Source: HGM11788 sp964654945
GTDB taxonomy: Bacteria; Bacillota; Clostridia; Lachnospirales; CAG-274
Reading direction: 5' to 3'
Length of the DNA stretch: 7,458 bases
Assembly (NCBI GenBank): GCA_964654945.1
Contig: CAZZLN010000067.1
Coordinates: 1-7,458 of the forward strand
Shown: positions 1 to 5,317 of the stretch, one piece after another
How the letters are laid out: each line of letters starts with the position of its first letter
Position numbering within the stretch: the first letter of the stretch is position 1
Program-made: the position numbers and the translations under genes
The notes under the pieces: generated by a model
Told to the model about the DNA's origin: nothing
The model's input: only the letters and a program-made list of their open reading frames with translations
The model's database searches: none

Positions 1-740
1 ATGGTGACGGAAATAGATTTTTTGGTGTAGAGCTTGAAGTTGACTATGGTGGAAATATAGGCGATAATGCAGAAAAAATTCTTGATATTGCTAACAATAA
101 TGATGAAGACAGACTTTATATAAAGAATGATTCAAGTATTGAAGATGGTTTTGAAATGGTTTCACATCCTATGACATTGGATTATCACAGAAAAGATATG
201 CCTTGGAAAGACATAATGAAAAGTCTTATAAATATGGGATATATGAGCCATAAAACTGCTACTTGTGGATTACATTGTCATATTAACAGAACTGCATTTG
301 GTGAAACACAAGAAGAACAAGAAGAAGCAATTGCAAGAATACTGTATTTTGTAGAACACCATTGGGATGAGATGTTAAGATTTTCAAGGAGAACTGAAGT
401 TCAAATGGCTCGTTGGGCAAATCGTTATGGTACTGCATTAGGAATGAGTCCAAAGAAAATGATGGATGACATTAAAAAATGTGATTATAGCAGATACAGA
501 TGCGTAAATATTCAGAACTATTACACAATTGAGTTCAGAATGTTTAGAGGAACTCTTAAATACAATACTTTTATAGCCACATTACAGCTTATTAATGAGA
601 TTTGTAATGTGGCTATTTCTTTATCTGATGAAGAAATGACAGAACTTAGCTGGAATGATTTTATCAAAGGCATAGACAAAGATGAAAATACAGAACTGTT
701 TACATATCTTAAAGAAAGAAACTTATATGAGGAGGTCTAA
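1..740 (+). CDS. Amidoligase_2-family enzyme (COOH-NH2 ligase), 5' partial
   Basis: The reading frame is open from the left edge (first full codon at base 3), so the gene begins upstream; the ATG at 156 is internal. Visible family motifs in order are RFFGVELEVD (bases 15-44), whose acidic residues suit metal/ATP binding, then DSSIEDGFEMVSHPMT (129-176), TCGLHCHINR (261-290) and TIEFRMFRGTL (525-557). This set is typical of the Amidoligase_2 family (PF12224), which has a glutamine-synthetase-like fold and is predicted to join a carboxylate to an amine using ATP. The substrate is unknown. The stop codon lies 3 bases before the ATG of a class II glutamine amidotransferase, so the two are almost certainly co-transcribed, and ammonia from glutamine could feed the ligase. 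No signal peptide or membrane segment is seen in the visible part. Family call is confident; biological role is not. Confidence 0.88.
   Translation, partial: GDGNRFFGVELEVDYGGNIGDNAEKILDIANNNDEDRLYIKNDSSIEDGFEMVSHPMTLDYHRKDMPWKDIMKSLINMGYMSHKTATCGLHCHINRTAFGETQEEQEEAIARILYFVEHHWDEMLRFSRRTEVQMARWANRYGTALGMSPKKMMDDIKKCDYSRYRCVNIQNYYTIEFRMFRGTLKYNTFIATLQLINEICNVAISLSDEEMTELSWNDFIKGIDKDENTELFTYLKERNLYEEV
729..736 (+). promoter_or_regulatory. Strong ribosome binding site of the glutamine amidotransferase
   Basis: GAGGAGGT matches the anti-Shine-Dalgarno sequence almost perfectly and ends 7 bases before the ATG at 744. It overlaps the last codons of the amidoligase gene. It fixes the start so that Cys is residue 2, which a class II amidotransferase needs. 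Confidence 0.8.
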
Positions 741-743
741 AAA

Positions 744-1673
744 ATGTGTTGTTTATTTGGTTTAGTTGATTATGACAATAAACTGTCAATAAAAAATAAG
801 GAAAAAATAATCAGAGTATTATCAAAGGAATGTGAAGCAAGAGGTACTGATGCAACAGGTATTGCCTATATGACAGGTAACAAAATGACTATATATAAAA
901 AAGCTCTGCCAGCTCATAAAATAAAGTTTAAATTTAAAAGTAACCCTCAGGTTATTATGGGTCACACCAGAATGACTACCCAAGGCAGTGAAAAGAATAA
1001 TATTAATAATCACCCTTTTTATTCTAATGAACTTGAATTTGCTCTTGCTCATAATGGTGTACTTTACAATGATAAAACTCTTAGAAAAACAGAGAAACTC
1101 CCTGATACTAAAATTGAAACTGATTCATATATAGCTGTGCAGCTTATAGAAAAACAGAAAACCCTCAACTTTGAAACCATTAAATATATGGCTGAAAAGA
1201 TTGAGGGTTCTTTTTGCTTTACTATACTTAGCAATGATAATGAGCTGTATATAGTAAAGGGAGTTAATCCTATGTGTATTGCAAAATTCAACGGATTCTA
1301 TGTTTATGCTTCAACTGAAGATATATTGTTAAAGGCACTAAAAAAGTTAGGGTTAAAGCATTATAAATATATTAAAACAACTGACGGTGAAATTCTTAAA
1401 TTTGATAACTGTGGTAATATTGACAAAACTGAATTTGATATGTACAAAAACTATGGCTATTATGGATATCCTTATTGGAGCTATAGTAAAAGAAAATCTA
1501 ATAAAAGCTTTGAAGATGAATATCTTGAAGATTTAATATACTATGGTAAAACTGTTGGTGTTGATAAAGAAACAATCACAGAACTTTTAGATTTAGGATA
1601 TGACTATATGGATATTGAAGATATGCTATATGAATTTGATTGTTATGGAGATGATTTTTGTGCTGAAATATGA
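744..1673 (+). CDS. Class II glutamine amidotransferase (Ntn-hydrolase)
   Basis: A 309-aa cytoplasmic protein predicted to hydrolyse the amide of glutamine and release ammonia for a partner. After removal of Met1, Cys2 (MCCLFGLV) becomes the catalytic N-terminal nucleophile. Other class II motifs are RGTDATG (33-39), GHTRMTTQG (73-81), NNHPF (88-92), AHNGVL (102-107) and TDS (126-128), as in PurF/GlmS-type glutaminase domains. There is no phosphoribosyltransferase or SIS synthase domain, so it is a stand-alone glutaminase that should work with another enzyme; the amidoligase 3 bases upstream is the obvious partner. The region after about residue 235 is a Tyr-rich stretch (YKNYGYYGYPYWSYSK) followed by an acidic tail, outside the core fold and of unknown use. 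Start choice is supported by the strong RBS and the need for Cys2. The stop is TGA. Confidence 0.9.
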   Translation: MCCLFGLVDYDNKLSIKNKEKIIRVLSKECEARGTDATGIAYMTGNKMTIYKKALPAHKIKFKFKSNPQVIMGHTRMTTQGSEKNNINNHPFYSNELEFALAHNGVLYNDKTLRKTEKLPDTKIETDSYIAVQLIEKQKTLNFETIKYMAEKIEGSFCFTILSNDNELYIVKGVNPMCIAKFNGFYVYASTEDILLKALKKLGLKHYKYIKTTDGEILKFDNCGNIDKTEFDMYKNYGYYGYPYWSYSKRKSNKSFEDEYLEDLIYYGKTVGVDKETITELLDLGYDYMDIEDMLYEFDCYGDDFCAEI

Positions 1674-1693
1674 TGACTTTAAAACTGAAATAA

Positions 1694-1763
1694 TTAAAAG
1701 AATTGGGGGTAATGTAAAGAGTAATTAGGGTTTTGGCAGATAGGACCACCAAAAGCCCAATTC
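1694..1763 (-). ncRNA. Candidate short structured RNA on the minus strand (speculative)
   Basis: A minus-strand promoter with TATAAT at 1770-1765 would start transcription near 1758. The transcript would begin with a hairpin (GGGCTTTTGG pairing with CCAAAACCC), run through a CCCCCAATTC segment able to pair with its 5' end, and then reach TTTTAATT near 1699-1692, a possible terminator tail. The result would be a compact RNA of about 60-70 nt antisense to nothing annotated. This is inference from sequence layout only. A chance inverted repeat or a mobile-element remnant is equally possible. Confidence 0.2.
1700..1763. repeat. Nested inverted repeat, 8-bp outer stem with inner hairpin
   Basis: The outer arms GAATTGGG (1700-1707) and CCCAATTC (1756-1763) are perfectly complementary. 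An inner pair nests near the same place: GGGTTTTGG (1728-1736) and CCAAAAGCCC (1749-1758), pairing with one bulged base. The two pairs share the CCC at 1756-1758, so they would be partly alternative folds. On the + strand it could act as a weak terminator for the amidotransferase operon, but it lacks a T-tract. On the minus strand the outer pair is followed by TTTTAATT, which looks more like a terminator. Confidence 0.55.
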
Positions 1764-1764
1764 G

Positions 1765-1791
1765 ATTATAACATAAATGAACCATTGTCAA
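1765..1791 (-). promoter_or_regulatory. Minus-strand extended -10 promoter
   Basis: Read on the minus strand, a perfect TTGACA (1791-1786) is followed after 15 bases by TATAAT (1770-1765), preceded by TG one base upstream (TGTTATAAT), which is an extended -10. The 15-base spacer is shorter than the preferred 17, but the extended -10 would compensate. It points away from the OLD-family gene, towards the end of the amidotransferase gene, with no coding gene to serve. Confidence 0.45.
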
Positions 1792-1839
1792 GGTCAGGGA
1801 GTATTTTGCTTCACAAAATCTCCACCTTTCCCTTGACAA
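1785..1839. repeat. 55-base imperfect hairpin with TTGACA in both arms
   Basis: The outer arms TTGTCAAGG (1785-1793) and CCTTGACAA (1831-1839) pair perfectly. An inner stem of GGAG-t-ATTTTG (1798-1808) pairs with CAAAATCTCC (1814-1823) around the 5-base loop CTTCA. An unequal internal loop lies between the stems. Each arm contains TTGACA facing outward, so each side carries a potential -35 box. This organisation resembles element ends or a conserved intergenic repeat, but no flanking duplication or transposase was seen. Confidence 0.6.
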
Positions 1840-1913
1840 CTTACTTTAGGTGAAAAGTGTAACCAATCATTGACGCTTTAACACTATTTTGTTGAAAGAA
1901 AGCTGTTTTTGTC

Positions 1914-1942
1914 TTTACCTTTCTTAGAAAATATTGTATAAT
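1914..1942 (+). promoter_or_regulatory. Sigma-A-type promoter of the OLD-helicase operon
   Basis: TTTACC (1914-1919), a 17-base spacer and a perfect TATAAT (1937-1942). Transcription would begin near 1949, giving a leader of about 22 bases before the ATG at 1971. The short dyad ATTGT (1933-1937)/ACAAT (1950-1954) surrounds the -10 and could bind a regulator, though it is short enough to be chance. Confidence 0.6.
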
Positions 1943-1958
1943 TATATCAACAATTATT

Positions 1959-1967
1959 AGAGGTGAT
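1959..1967 (+). promoter_or_regulatory. Ribosome binding site of the OLD-family gene
   Basis: AGAGGTGAT closely matches the AGGAGGTGAT consensus and ends 3 bases before the ATG at 1971; its AGG core sits about 7 bases away. It supports that start codon. Confidence 0.65.
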
Positions 1968-1970
1968 GAT

Positions 1971-3227
1971 ATGAGAATTACCAACTTAGAAATACAGAAT
2001 TTTCGAGGAATTAACTCGTGCAATATTGATTTTTCCTTCGAATCAAGAGTGTTATGTTTAATCGGTGCGGGAGATAGCACAAAATCAACAATACTTAAAG
2101 CAATTGAATGGATTTTATGGCCTACTTGGAATCTTATTGCTTGTGATAATGATTTTTATGTTGGAGATACTAATAATCCAATTATGATTAGAGGTACATT
2201 TACTGAAATACCTGATGCTTTACTTGCAGAAGATAAATTTGGATTATATTTACGTCGCACTGGAACTGAATTGAACTCTGATGTTGATGATGAACCCATT
2301 GAAGGCTCACCAGTATGCTTAACGATTGAGTTAACCATTGATGCATCACTTGAGCCAAAATGGATGGTAGTATGTAACAGAAAAGAACCCAAACCTATTT
2401 CTAATGCTGATAGAAGATTAATTCAAATTGGCTTTGTTGGTGATAATTGTAGTAAGGATATGGTGTGGGGTAAGCACTCGGTTCTTCAAAAATATGCCAA
2501 TTCAAAAGATACCTTACATGAAGCCTACACAACTGCATTGAGAGAGGCAATTAATAAAGCGGATTTATCTTCGCTTGATGCAGTATCTGAAACTATTATC
2601 GGTGTAGGTAAACAATACGGTGTTGGTTTCGATAGCGAATTGAAAAGCAAAATTATGATGCAAAATGGTTCTTTTTCATCAACAGTAGGTGTTTTCGAAG
2701 GTTCAGCACCGTTAAGTCAAAGAGGAACAGGTAGTCAGAAACTACTTTCTATAGGTCTTAATATTCAATCCTTCTCAGGTAATGCTTTATTGTTGATTGA
2801 TGAAATTGAAACAGGACTGGAACCATACCGACTTAAGAGCTTAATTGCTGAATTGAGAGCAACGCATAAAAATAGCGGACAAGTCATTTTTACCACACAT
2901 TCTCCTGTGGCTGTAACTGAATGCACAATTAAAGAACTTATGATAATAAATTCTAAATCTGGAATTACTTTTGCTCACACCTTGTTTTCAGAAGATGAAG
3001 ATAACAATAATAATTTCCAAGCAGAAATCAGACGAAATGCAGAAGCATTTTTGTCAAAGAGAATTATTGTTTGTGAAGGTAAAACAGAAATAGGATTTGT
3101 AAGGGCATTTGACAAGTTCTTATATATAACTAAAGATTACCGAATGGCTCACAAAGGAATAAGCACGGCAGATGGTGGAGGTGAAAACATATTTAAGTGT
3201 GCATATGTGCTGCTTAAATGTGGTTAA
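1971..3227 (+). CDS. OLD-family ATPase/Toprim nuclease (GajA-like), N-terminal part up to an in-frame stop
   Basis: The 418-aa product has the ABC-type ATPase domain of OLD (overcoming lysogenization defect) nucleases. It opens with MRITNLEIQNFRGI, typical of the RecF/OLD N-terminus. A Walker A-like GAGDSTKST follows at 32-40, a signature motif LSQRGTGSQKLLSI at 248-261, Walker B LLLIDEIETGLEP at 273-285 and an H-loop TTHSP at 308-312. The Toprim domain begins with IIVCEGKTE (365-373), holding the metal-binding glutamates, then GGG near 402-404. Translation ends at TAA in the middle of Toprim, before the DxD motif, which follows in the same frame. The ORF product therefore has an ATPase but an incomplete nuclease. 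Thr37 stands where the P-loop normally has Gly. In Gabija the intact protein is a DNA nickase that works with the GajB helicase; the next full gene here is such a helicase. Family call is confident, and Gabija-like is the best system match. Confidence 0.87.
   Translation: MRITNLEIQNFRGINSCNIDFSFESRVLCLIGAGDSTKSTILKAIEWILWPTWNLIACDNDFYVGDTNNPIMIRGTFTEIPDALLAEDKFGLYLRRTGTELNSDVDDEPIEGSPVCLTIELTIDASLEPKWMVVCNRKEPKPISNADRRLIQIGFVGDNCSKDMVWGKHSVLQKYANSKDTLHEAYTTALREAINKADLSSLDAVSETIIGVGKQYGVGFDSELKSKIMMQNGSFSSTVGVFEGSAPLSQRGTGSQKLLSIGLNIQSFSGNALLLIDEIETGLEPYRLKSLIAELRATHKNSGQVIFTTHSPVAVTECTIKELMIINSKSGITFAHTLFSEDEDNNNNFQAEIRRNAEAFLSKRIIVCEGKTEIGFVRAFDKFLYITKDYRMAHKGISTADGGGENIFKCAYVLLKCG
3225..3227 (+). 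other. In-frame TAA inside the Toprim domain
   Basis: The stop lies 7 codons upstream of the first Asp of the DxD motif (MDSD). The same frame is open on both sides: 418 codons before it and 151 after. TAA is also the normal terminator of the amidoligase gene in this window, and TGA and TAG end the others, so a reassigned code is not a likely explanation. Confidence 0.85.
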
Positions 3228-3242
3228 GATATTTGCTTACTT

Positions 3243-3680
3243 ATGGATTCGGATTTATCTAACGAAGAAAGTGAAAAGGAAAAATTAAGAACTAAAGGCA
3301 CGTCTGTTTTTGACTGGGATAGCCCTAATGCTCTTGAAGAACAAGTTTTTTTTGATATACCAAAAGAATCCGCAGAAAAACTCATTAATTTAGCGAAAGA
3401 AAAGACAAGTGCAGCCTCAATATGTGACAAGCTGAAAAATGCAGGTGTCATCTGTTCTGTTAACGATGATGAAGAAATATCGATTTCAGATATGGATGAT
3501 GAAACAAAAAGGAAAATCGGCACAGTTGCAAAACAGAAAAAAAGTGAATGGTATAAACGTATTGATTTAGGCGAAAAACTTGGAGACATAGTATTTGAAT
3601 GTTGGGACGAACTTGATTGCAATAGTATGATTAAGAAAACAGTTAATGAATTATCAGTGTGGGTGATGAAAAATGACTGA
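3243..3680 (+). CDS. C-terminal Toprim fragment of the OLD/GajA-like nuclease
   Basis: A 145-aa ORF from the only ATG soon after the nonsense codon. It starts right at the DxD motif (MDSDL, Asp2 and Asp4) and continues with ALEEQVFFDIP (30-40), where acidic residues fit the later Toprim metal site. Near its end WYKRIDLGEKLGDIV (103-117) resembles the conserved Lys-containing C-terminus of class 2 OLD nucleases. No Shine-Dalgarno sequence is visible before the ATG (upstream bases TTGCTTACTT), so independent translation is probably weak, and alone the fragment lacks the Toprim glutamates. It overlaps the start of the helicase gene by 8 bases. Best read as the missing end of the upstream gene, not as a gene of its own. 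Confidence 0.75.
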   Translation: MDSDLSNEESEKEKLRTKGTSVFDWDSPNALEEQVFFDIPKESAEKLINLAKEKTSAASICDKLKNAGVICSVNDDEEISISDMDDETKRKIGTVAKQKKSEWYKRIDLGEKLGDIVFECWDELDCNSMIKKTVNELSVWVMKND

Positions 3681-5106
3681 ACAGGAGTGGAAAGAACTTA
3701 CCAGCAATACTACCGCAGCTGTTATTGCACCAGCAGGTCATGGTAAAACAGAAATGCTTGCTGAAATAGTAGAACGTTCTTCAGGGAAATTACTTCTTCT
3801 CACGCATACCAACGCAGGTGTAGATGCTATAAAGAAAAGAATGAAGAAAAAGAATATATCAAGCAGTAGATATAATGTTGAAACTATCGCTTCATTCTGT
3901 ATAAAATGGTGTAATTCTTACTGTACGACCAGCAATATTGATAAGAGCTTATCTCCTCTTGTGAAAGAACAGGCTAATGCATATTATGCTCGATTTTATA
4001 CTGGAGCAATAACTTTATTTTCAAAAAGCTGGATAGGATCTGTACTTAAAGTCACATATTCACGAGTAATTGTGGATGAATATCAAGACTGTACATTAGA
4101 GCATCATAATATTATGCTTCAAATTTGTAAACATTTGCCTCTTATAGCCCTTGGTGACCCGATGCAAGGAATATTTTCGTTTACAGGTCCTCTTGTGGAT
4201 TGGAATAACCTTGAGTATCCTATCATTGATATAAAAACATATCCTTGGAGATGGGAGAAAACTAATCTGCAGCTCGGAGATTATTTATCAAAATTAAGAA
4301 AGCTTTTGCTTCCATATTCTAATTGTTCTAAATGCAAAATTAAAATCCCAACTACTCAGGATGTGAGCATTGTATCTCCTGTAAATTTCGATATGTATAA
4401 GCTGCTCCCCAAAATGAGAGATTATACATCAGTGATATACGTTACTAAATGGCCGAAAAAACAACTAAATATATGCTTCGGAATGAGTGGAATATTTCAG
4501 TATGATGAAAAGCAGGAATGCCCTGAATTATATGAATATGCAAAATCTTTTGATAAATTGCAAGGATTCGGATCAGCTCTTATAGTTCTTGAGTTTATTA
4601 AGACGTGTGCCACTGGTGTCACAGCTGAATTAAAGTCATATTTTGAAAGGCTAAAAAAAGATAGTTCTGACTTTTCAAGAATAAAAAAACACCAAGACAT
4701 TGGTGATGTTATCACAGCTGTTGCTACTACTTCTGACTATATTGCAATATATAACCTTATTTGCATTTTTGAACAAAAATCTGAATTTAAAATATACAGA
4801 AAAGAACTGTATTATGAAATGCTGCGTAGTATCAAATATGCTATAGAACACAACTCAACTATATTTGAAGGAGCAAATCATATCAGAAAGGATGCTCACC
4901 TTCAGAAACGATATTCACAATTTAAATTTTTGTCATCAAGAACGCTGCTATCAAAAGGGTTAGAGTTTGATTGCGTCATTATTGATACCACAGACAAATT
5001 ATCTGTAAAGGATTTTTATGTTGCGATGACAAGAGCAAAAAAGAAAATTTTTATCATATCCCCGACTGATGAAATTTGTTTTGAGGACAAGTCCTGCAAT
5101 AAATGA
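3673..5106 (+). CDS. UvrD/Rep-like superfamily 1 helicase (GajB-like)
   Basis: A 477-aa predicted ATP-driven DNA helicase, close to the about 494 residues of GajB. SF1 motifs in order: Walker A APAGHGKT (19-26), Ia LLLLTHTNAGVDAI (40-53), motif II VDEYQD (134-139), motif III ALGDPMQGIFSFTG (159-172), YPWRWEKTN (190-198), motif V TLLSKGLEFD (424-433) and motif VI YVAMTRAKK (449-457). It is shorter than UvrD/PcrA, as GajB is, with reduced accessory subdomains; the middle region (about 210-400) is poorly recognisable. Four cysteines lie near 77-84 and 218-221, not arranged as an obvious cluster. All catalytic motifs look intact. The ATG overlaps the nuclease gene by 8 bases, with GGGTGAT (3661-3667) as RBS, which implies translational coupling. 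In Gabija, GajB responds to DNA ends and stimulates GajA. Here the partner is interrupted, so its function and expression may be affected. Confidence 0.9.
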   Translation: MTEQEWKELTSNTTAAVIAPAGHGKTEMLAEIVERSSGKLLLLTHTNAGVDAIKKRMKKKNISSSRYNVETIASFCIKWCNSYCTTSNIDKSLSPLVKEQANAYYARFYTGAITLFSKSWIGSVLKVTYSRVIVDEYQDCTLEHHNIMLQICKHLPLIALGDPMQGIFSFTGPLVDWNNLEYPIIDIKTYPWRWEKTNLQLGDYLSKLRKLLLPYSNCSKCKIKIPTTQDVSIVSPVNFDMYKLLPKMRDYTSVIYVTKWPKKQLNICFGMSGIFQYDEKQECPELYEYAKSFDKLQGFGSALIVLEFIKTCATGVTAELKSYFERLKKDSSDFSRIKKHQDIGDVITAVATTSDYIAIYNLICIFEQKSEFKIYRKELYYEMLRSIKYAIEHNSTIFEGANHIRKDAHLQKRYSQFKFLSSRTLLSKGLEFDCVIIDTTDKLSVKDFYVAMTRAKKKIFIISPTDEICFEDKSCNK

Positions 5107-5110
5107 ATTA

Positions 5111-5150
5111 AGCCTACAACGGAATCAAAACCGCTGTAGGCTCTTCTTAT
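5111..5150 (+). terminator. Rho-independent-type terminator after the helicase gene
   Basis: AGCCTACAACGG (5111-5122) pairs with CCGCTGTAGGCT (5131-5142) over 12 positions with one A-C mismatch, around an 8-base loop. The T-rich stretch TCTTCTTATT follows. It begins 4 bases after the helicase stop and closes the nuclease-helicase operon. Confidence 0.75.
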
Positions 5151-5259
5151 TGATATAAATGATGCTTAGGTTGTTGTACTTGTGCATATCATTAAAGTAA
5201 TTTGCAAGAATTGTATAGGCATTATTGGATTAAGCTTACGATATTATTGAAAAAAGCAC

Positions 5260-5300
5260 TTGAATTATGTCACGAAATGGGCTATAATTTGTGATATAAT
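5260..5300 (+). promoter_or_regulatory. Promoter region of the Fic gene
   Basis: TTGAAT (5260-5265), a 17-base spacer and TATAAT (5283-5288) form a near-consensus promoter with a predicted start near 5295. A second TATAAT (5295-5300) is preceded by TG one base upstream (extended -10), but transcription from it would begin around 5307, inside the ribosome binding site, so the first is preferred. The RBS AAGGTGG (5304-5310) sits 7 bases before the ATG at 5318. Confidence 0.6.
5264..5300. promoter_or_regulatory. Inverted repeat overlapping the Fic promoter, candidate operator
   Basis: ATTATGTCAC (5264-5273) and GTGATATAAT (5291-5300) are inverted repeats matching at 9 of 10 positions, separated by 17 bases. 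The arms overlap the end of the -35 box and flank the first -10, with a centre-to-centre distance of 27 bases. A repressor bound there would block transcription. The encoded Fic protein has a C-terminal winged-helix-like region, so autoregulation is possible but unproven. Confidence 0.4.
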
Positions 5301-5317
5301 ATTAAGGTGGTGAGAAA

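Larger units (their letters stand above)
1674..1970. other. Structured non-coding spacer between two operons
   Basis: This 297-base stretch holds no convincing gene on either strand. The left two thirds contain two hairpin systems (about 1700-1763 and 1785-1839) and an extended -10 promoter pointing left. The right third contains the rightward promoter and RBS of the OLD-family gene. It marks the boundary between the amidoligase operon and the defence cassette. An 87-codon minus-strand frame crosses it (1839 down to 1576), but it runs into the antisense of the amidotransferase gene and has no clear RBS. Confidence 0.6.
1971..3680 (+). pseudogene. Full-length OLD/GajA-like gene interrupted by one nonsense codon
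   Basis: The two ORFs are in the same frame and join across a single TAA (3225-3227): LLKCG-stop-DICLLMDSDL. Replacing the stop with one amino acid gives a 569-residue protein with a complete Toprim core (EGKTE, then GGG, then MDSD, then a C-terminal Lys-containing helix). That is close to the roughly 580 residues of known GajA. A frameshift is not needed and would not help. One base change from a Tyr, Lys, Gln, Glu, Ser or Leu codon would create TAA. Whether this is a true loss, a sequencing error or low-level readthrough cannot be settled here. Confidence 0.72.

Noticed and set aside
156..740. ATG at 156 as the true start of the amidoligase
   Set aside because: The same frame upstream encodes the conserved RFFGVELEVD motif and is open to the window edge, so 156 is internal.
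822..1291. Two minus-strand ORFs of 75-76 aa inside the amidotransferase gene
   Set aside because: They are shadows of a gene with clear catalytic motifs; their translations are low-complexity Ser/Ile/Phe-rich and lack RBS.
1576..1839. An 87-codon minus-strand ORF across the spacer and the end of the amidotransferase gene
   Set aside because: More than half of it is antisense to the confident amidotransferase or made of inverted-repeat sequence. It shows no domain and has no convincing ribosome binding site.
1833..1863. A rightward promoter from the TTGACA in the right hairpin arm
   Set aside because: No acceptable -10 lies 16-18 bases downstream; the nearest candidate (TGTAAC) is poor and badly spaced, while 1914-1942 is much better.
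3215..3245. A frameshift or programmed frameshift at the break in the OLD-like gene
   Set aside because: Both parts are in the same frame (1971 and 3243 differ by a multiple of 3), so only a stop codon separates them.
3224..3622. A 132-aa minus-strand ORF opposite the C-terminal Toprim fragment
   Set aside because: The + strand carries the DxD motif and continues the nuclease in frame. The antisense translation is Ser-rich, as expected from a shadow.
1971..3680. A natural two-protein split like PARIS AriA/AriB
   Set aside because: The break falls between the Toprim glutamate and DxD motifs, leaving neither ORF with a complete Toprim. The overlapping helicase points to Gabija/class 2 OLD instead.
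5151..5259. A small gene or RNA between the helicase terminator and the Fic promoter
   Set aside because: No start with a ribosome binding site, no sizeable frame and no strong hairpin were found in this stretch.
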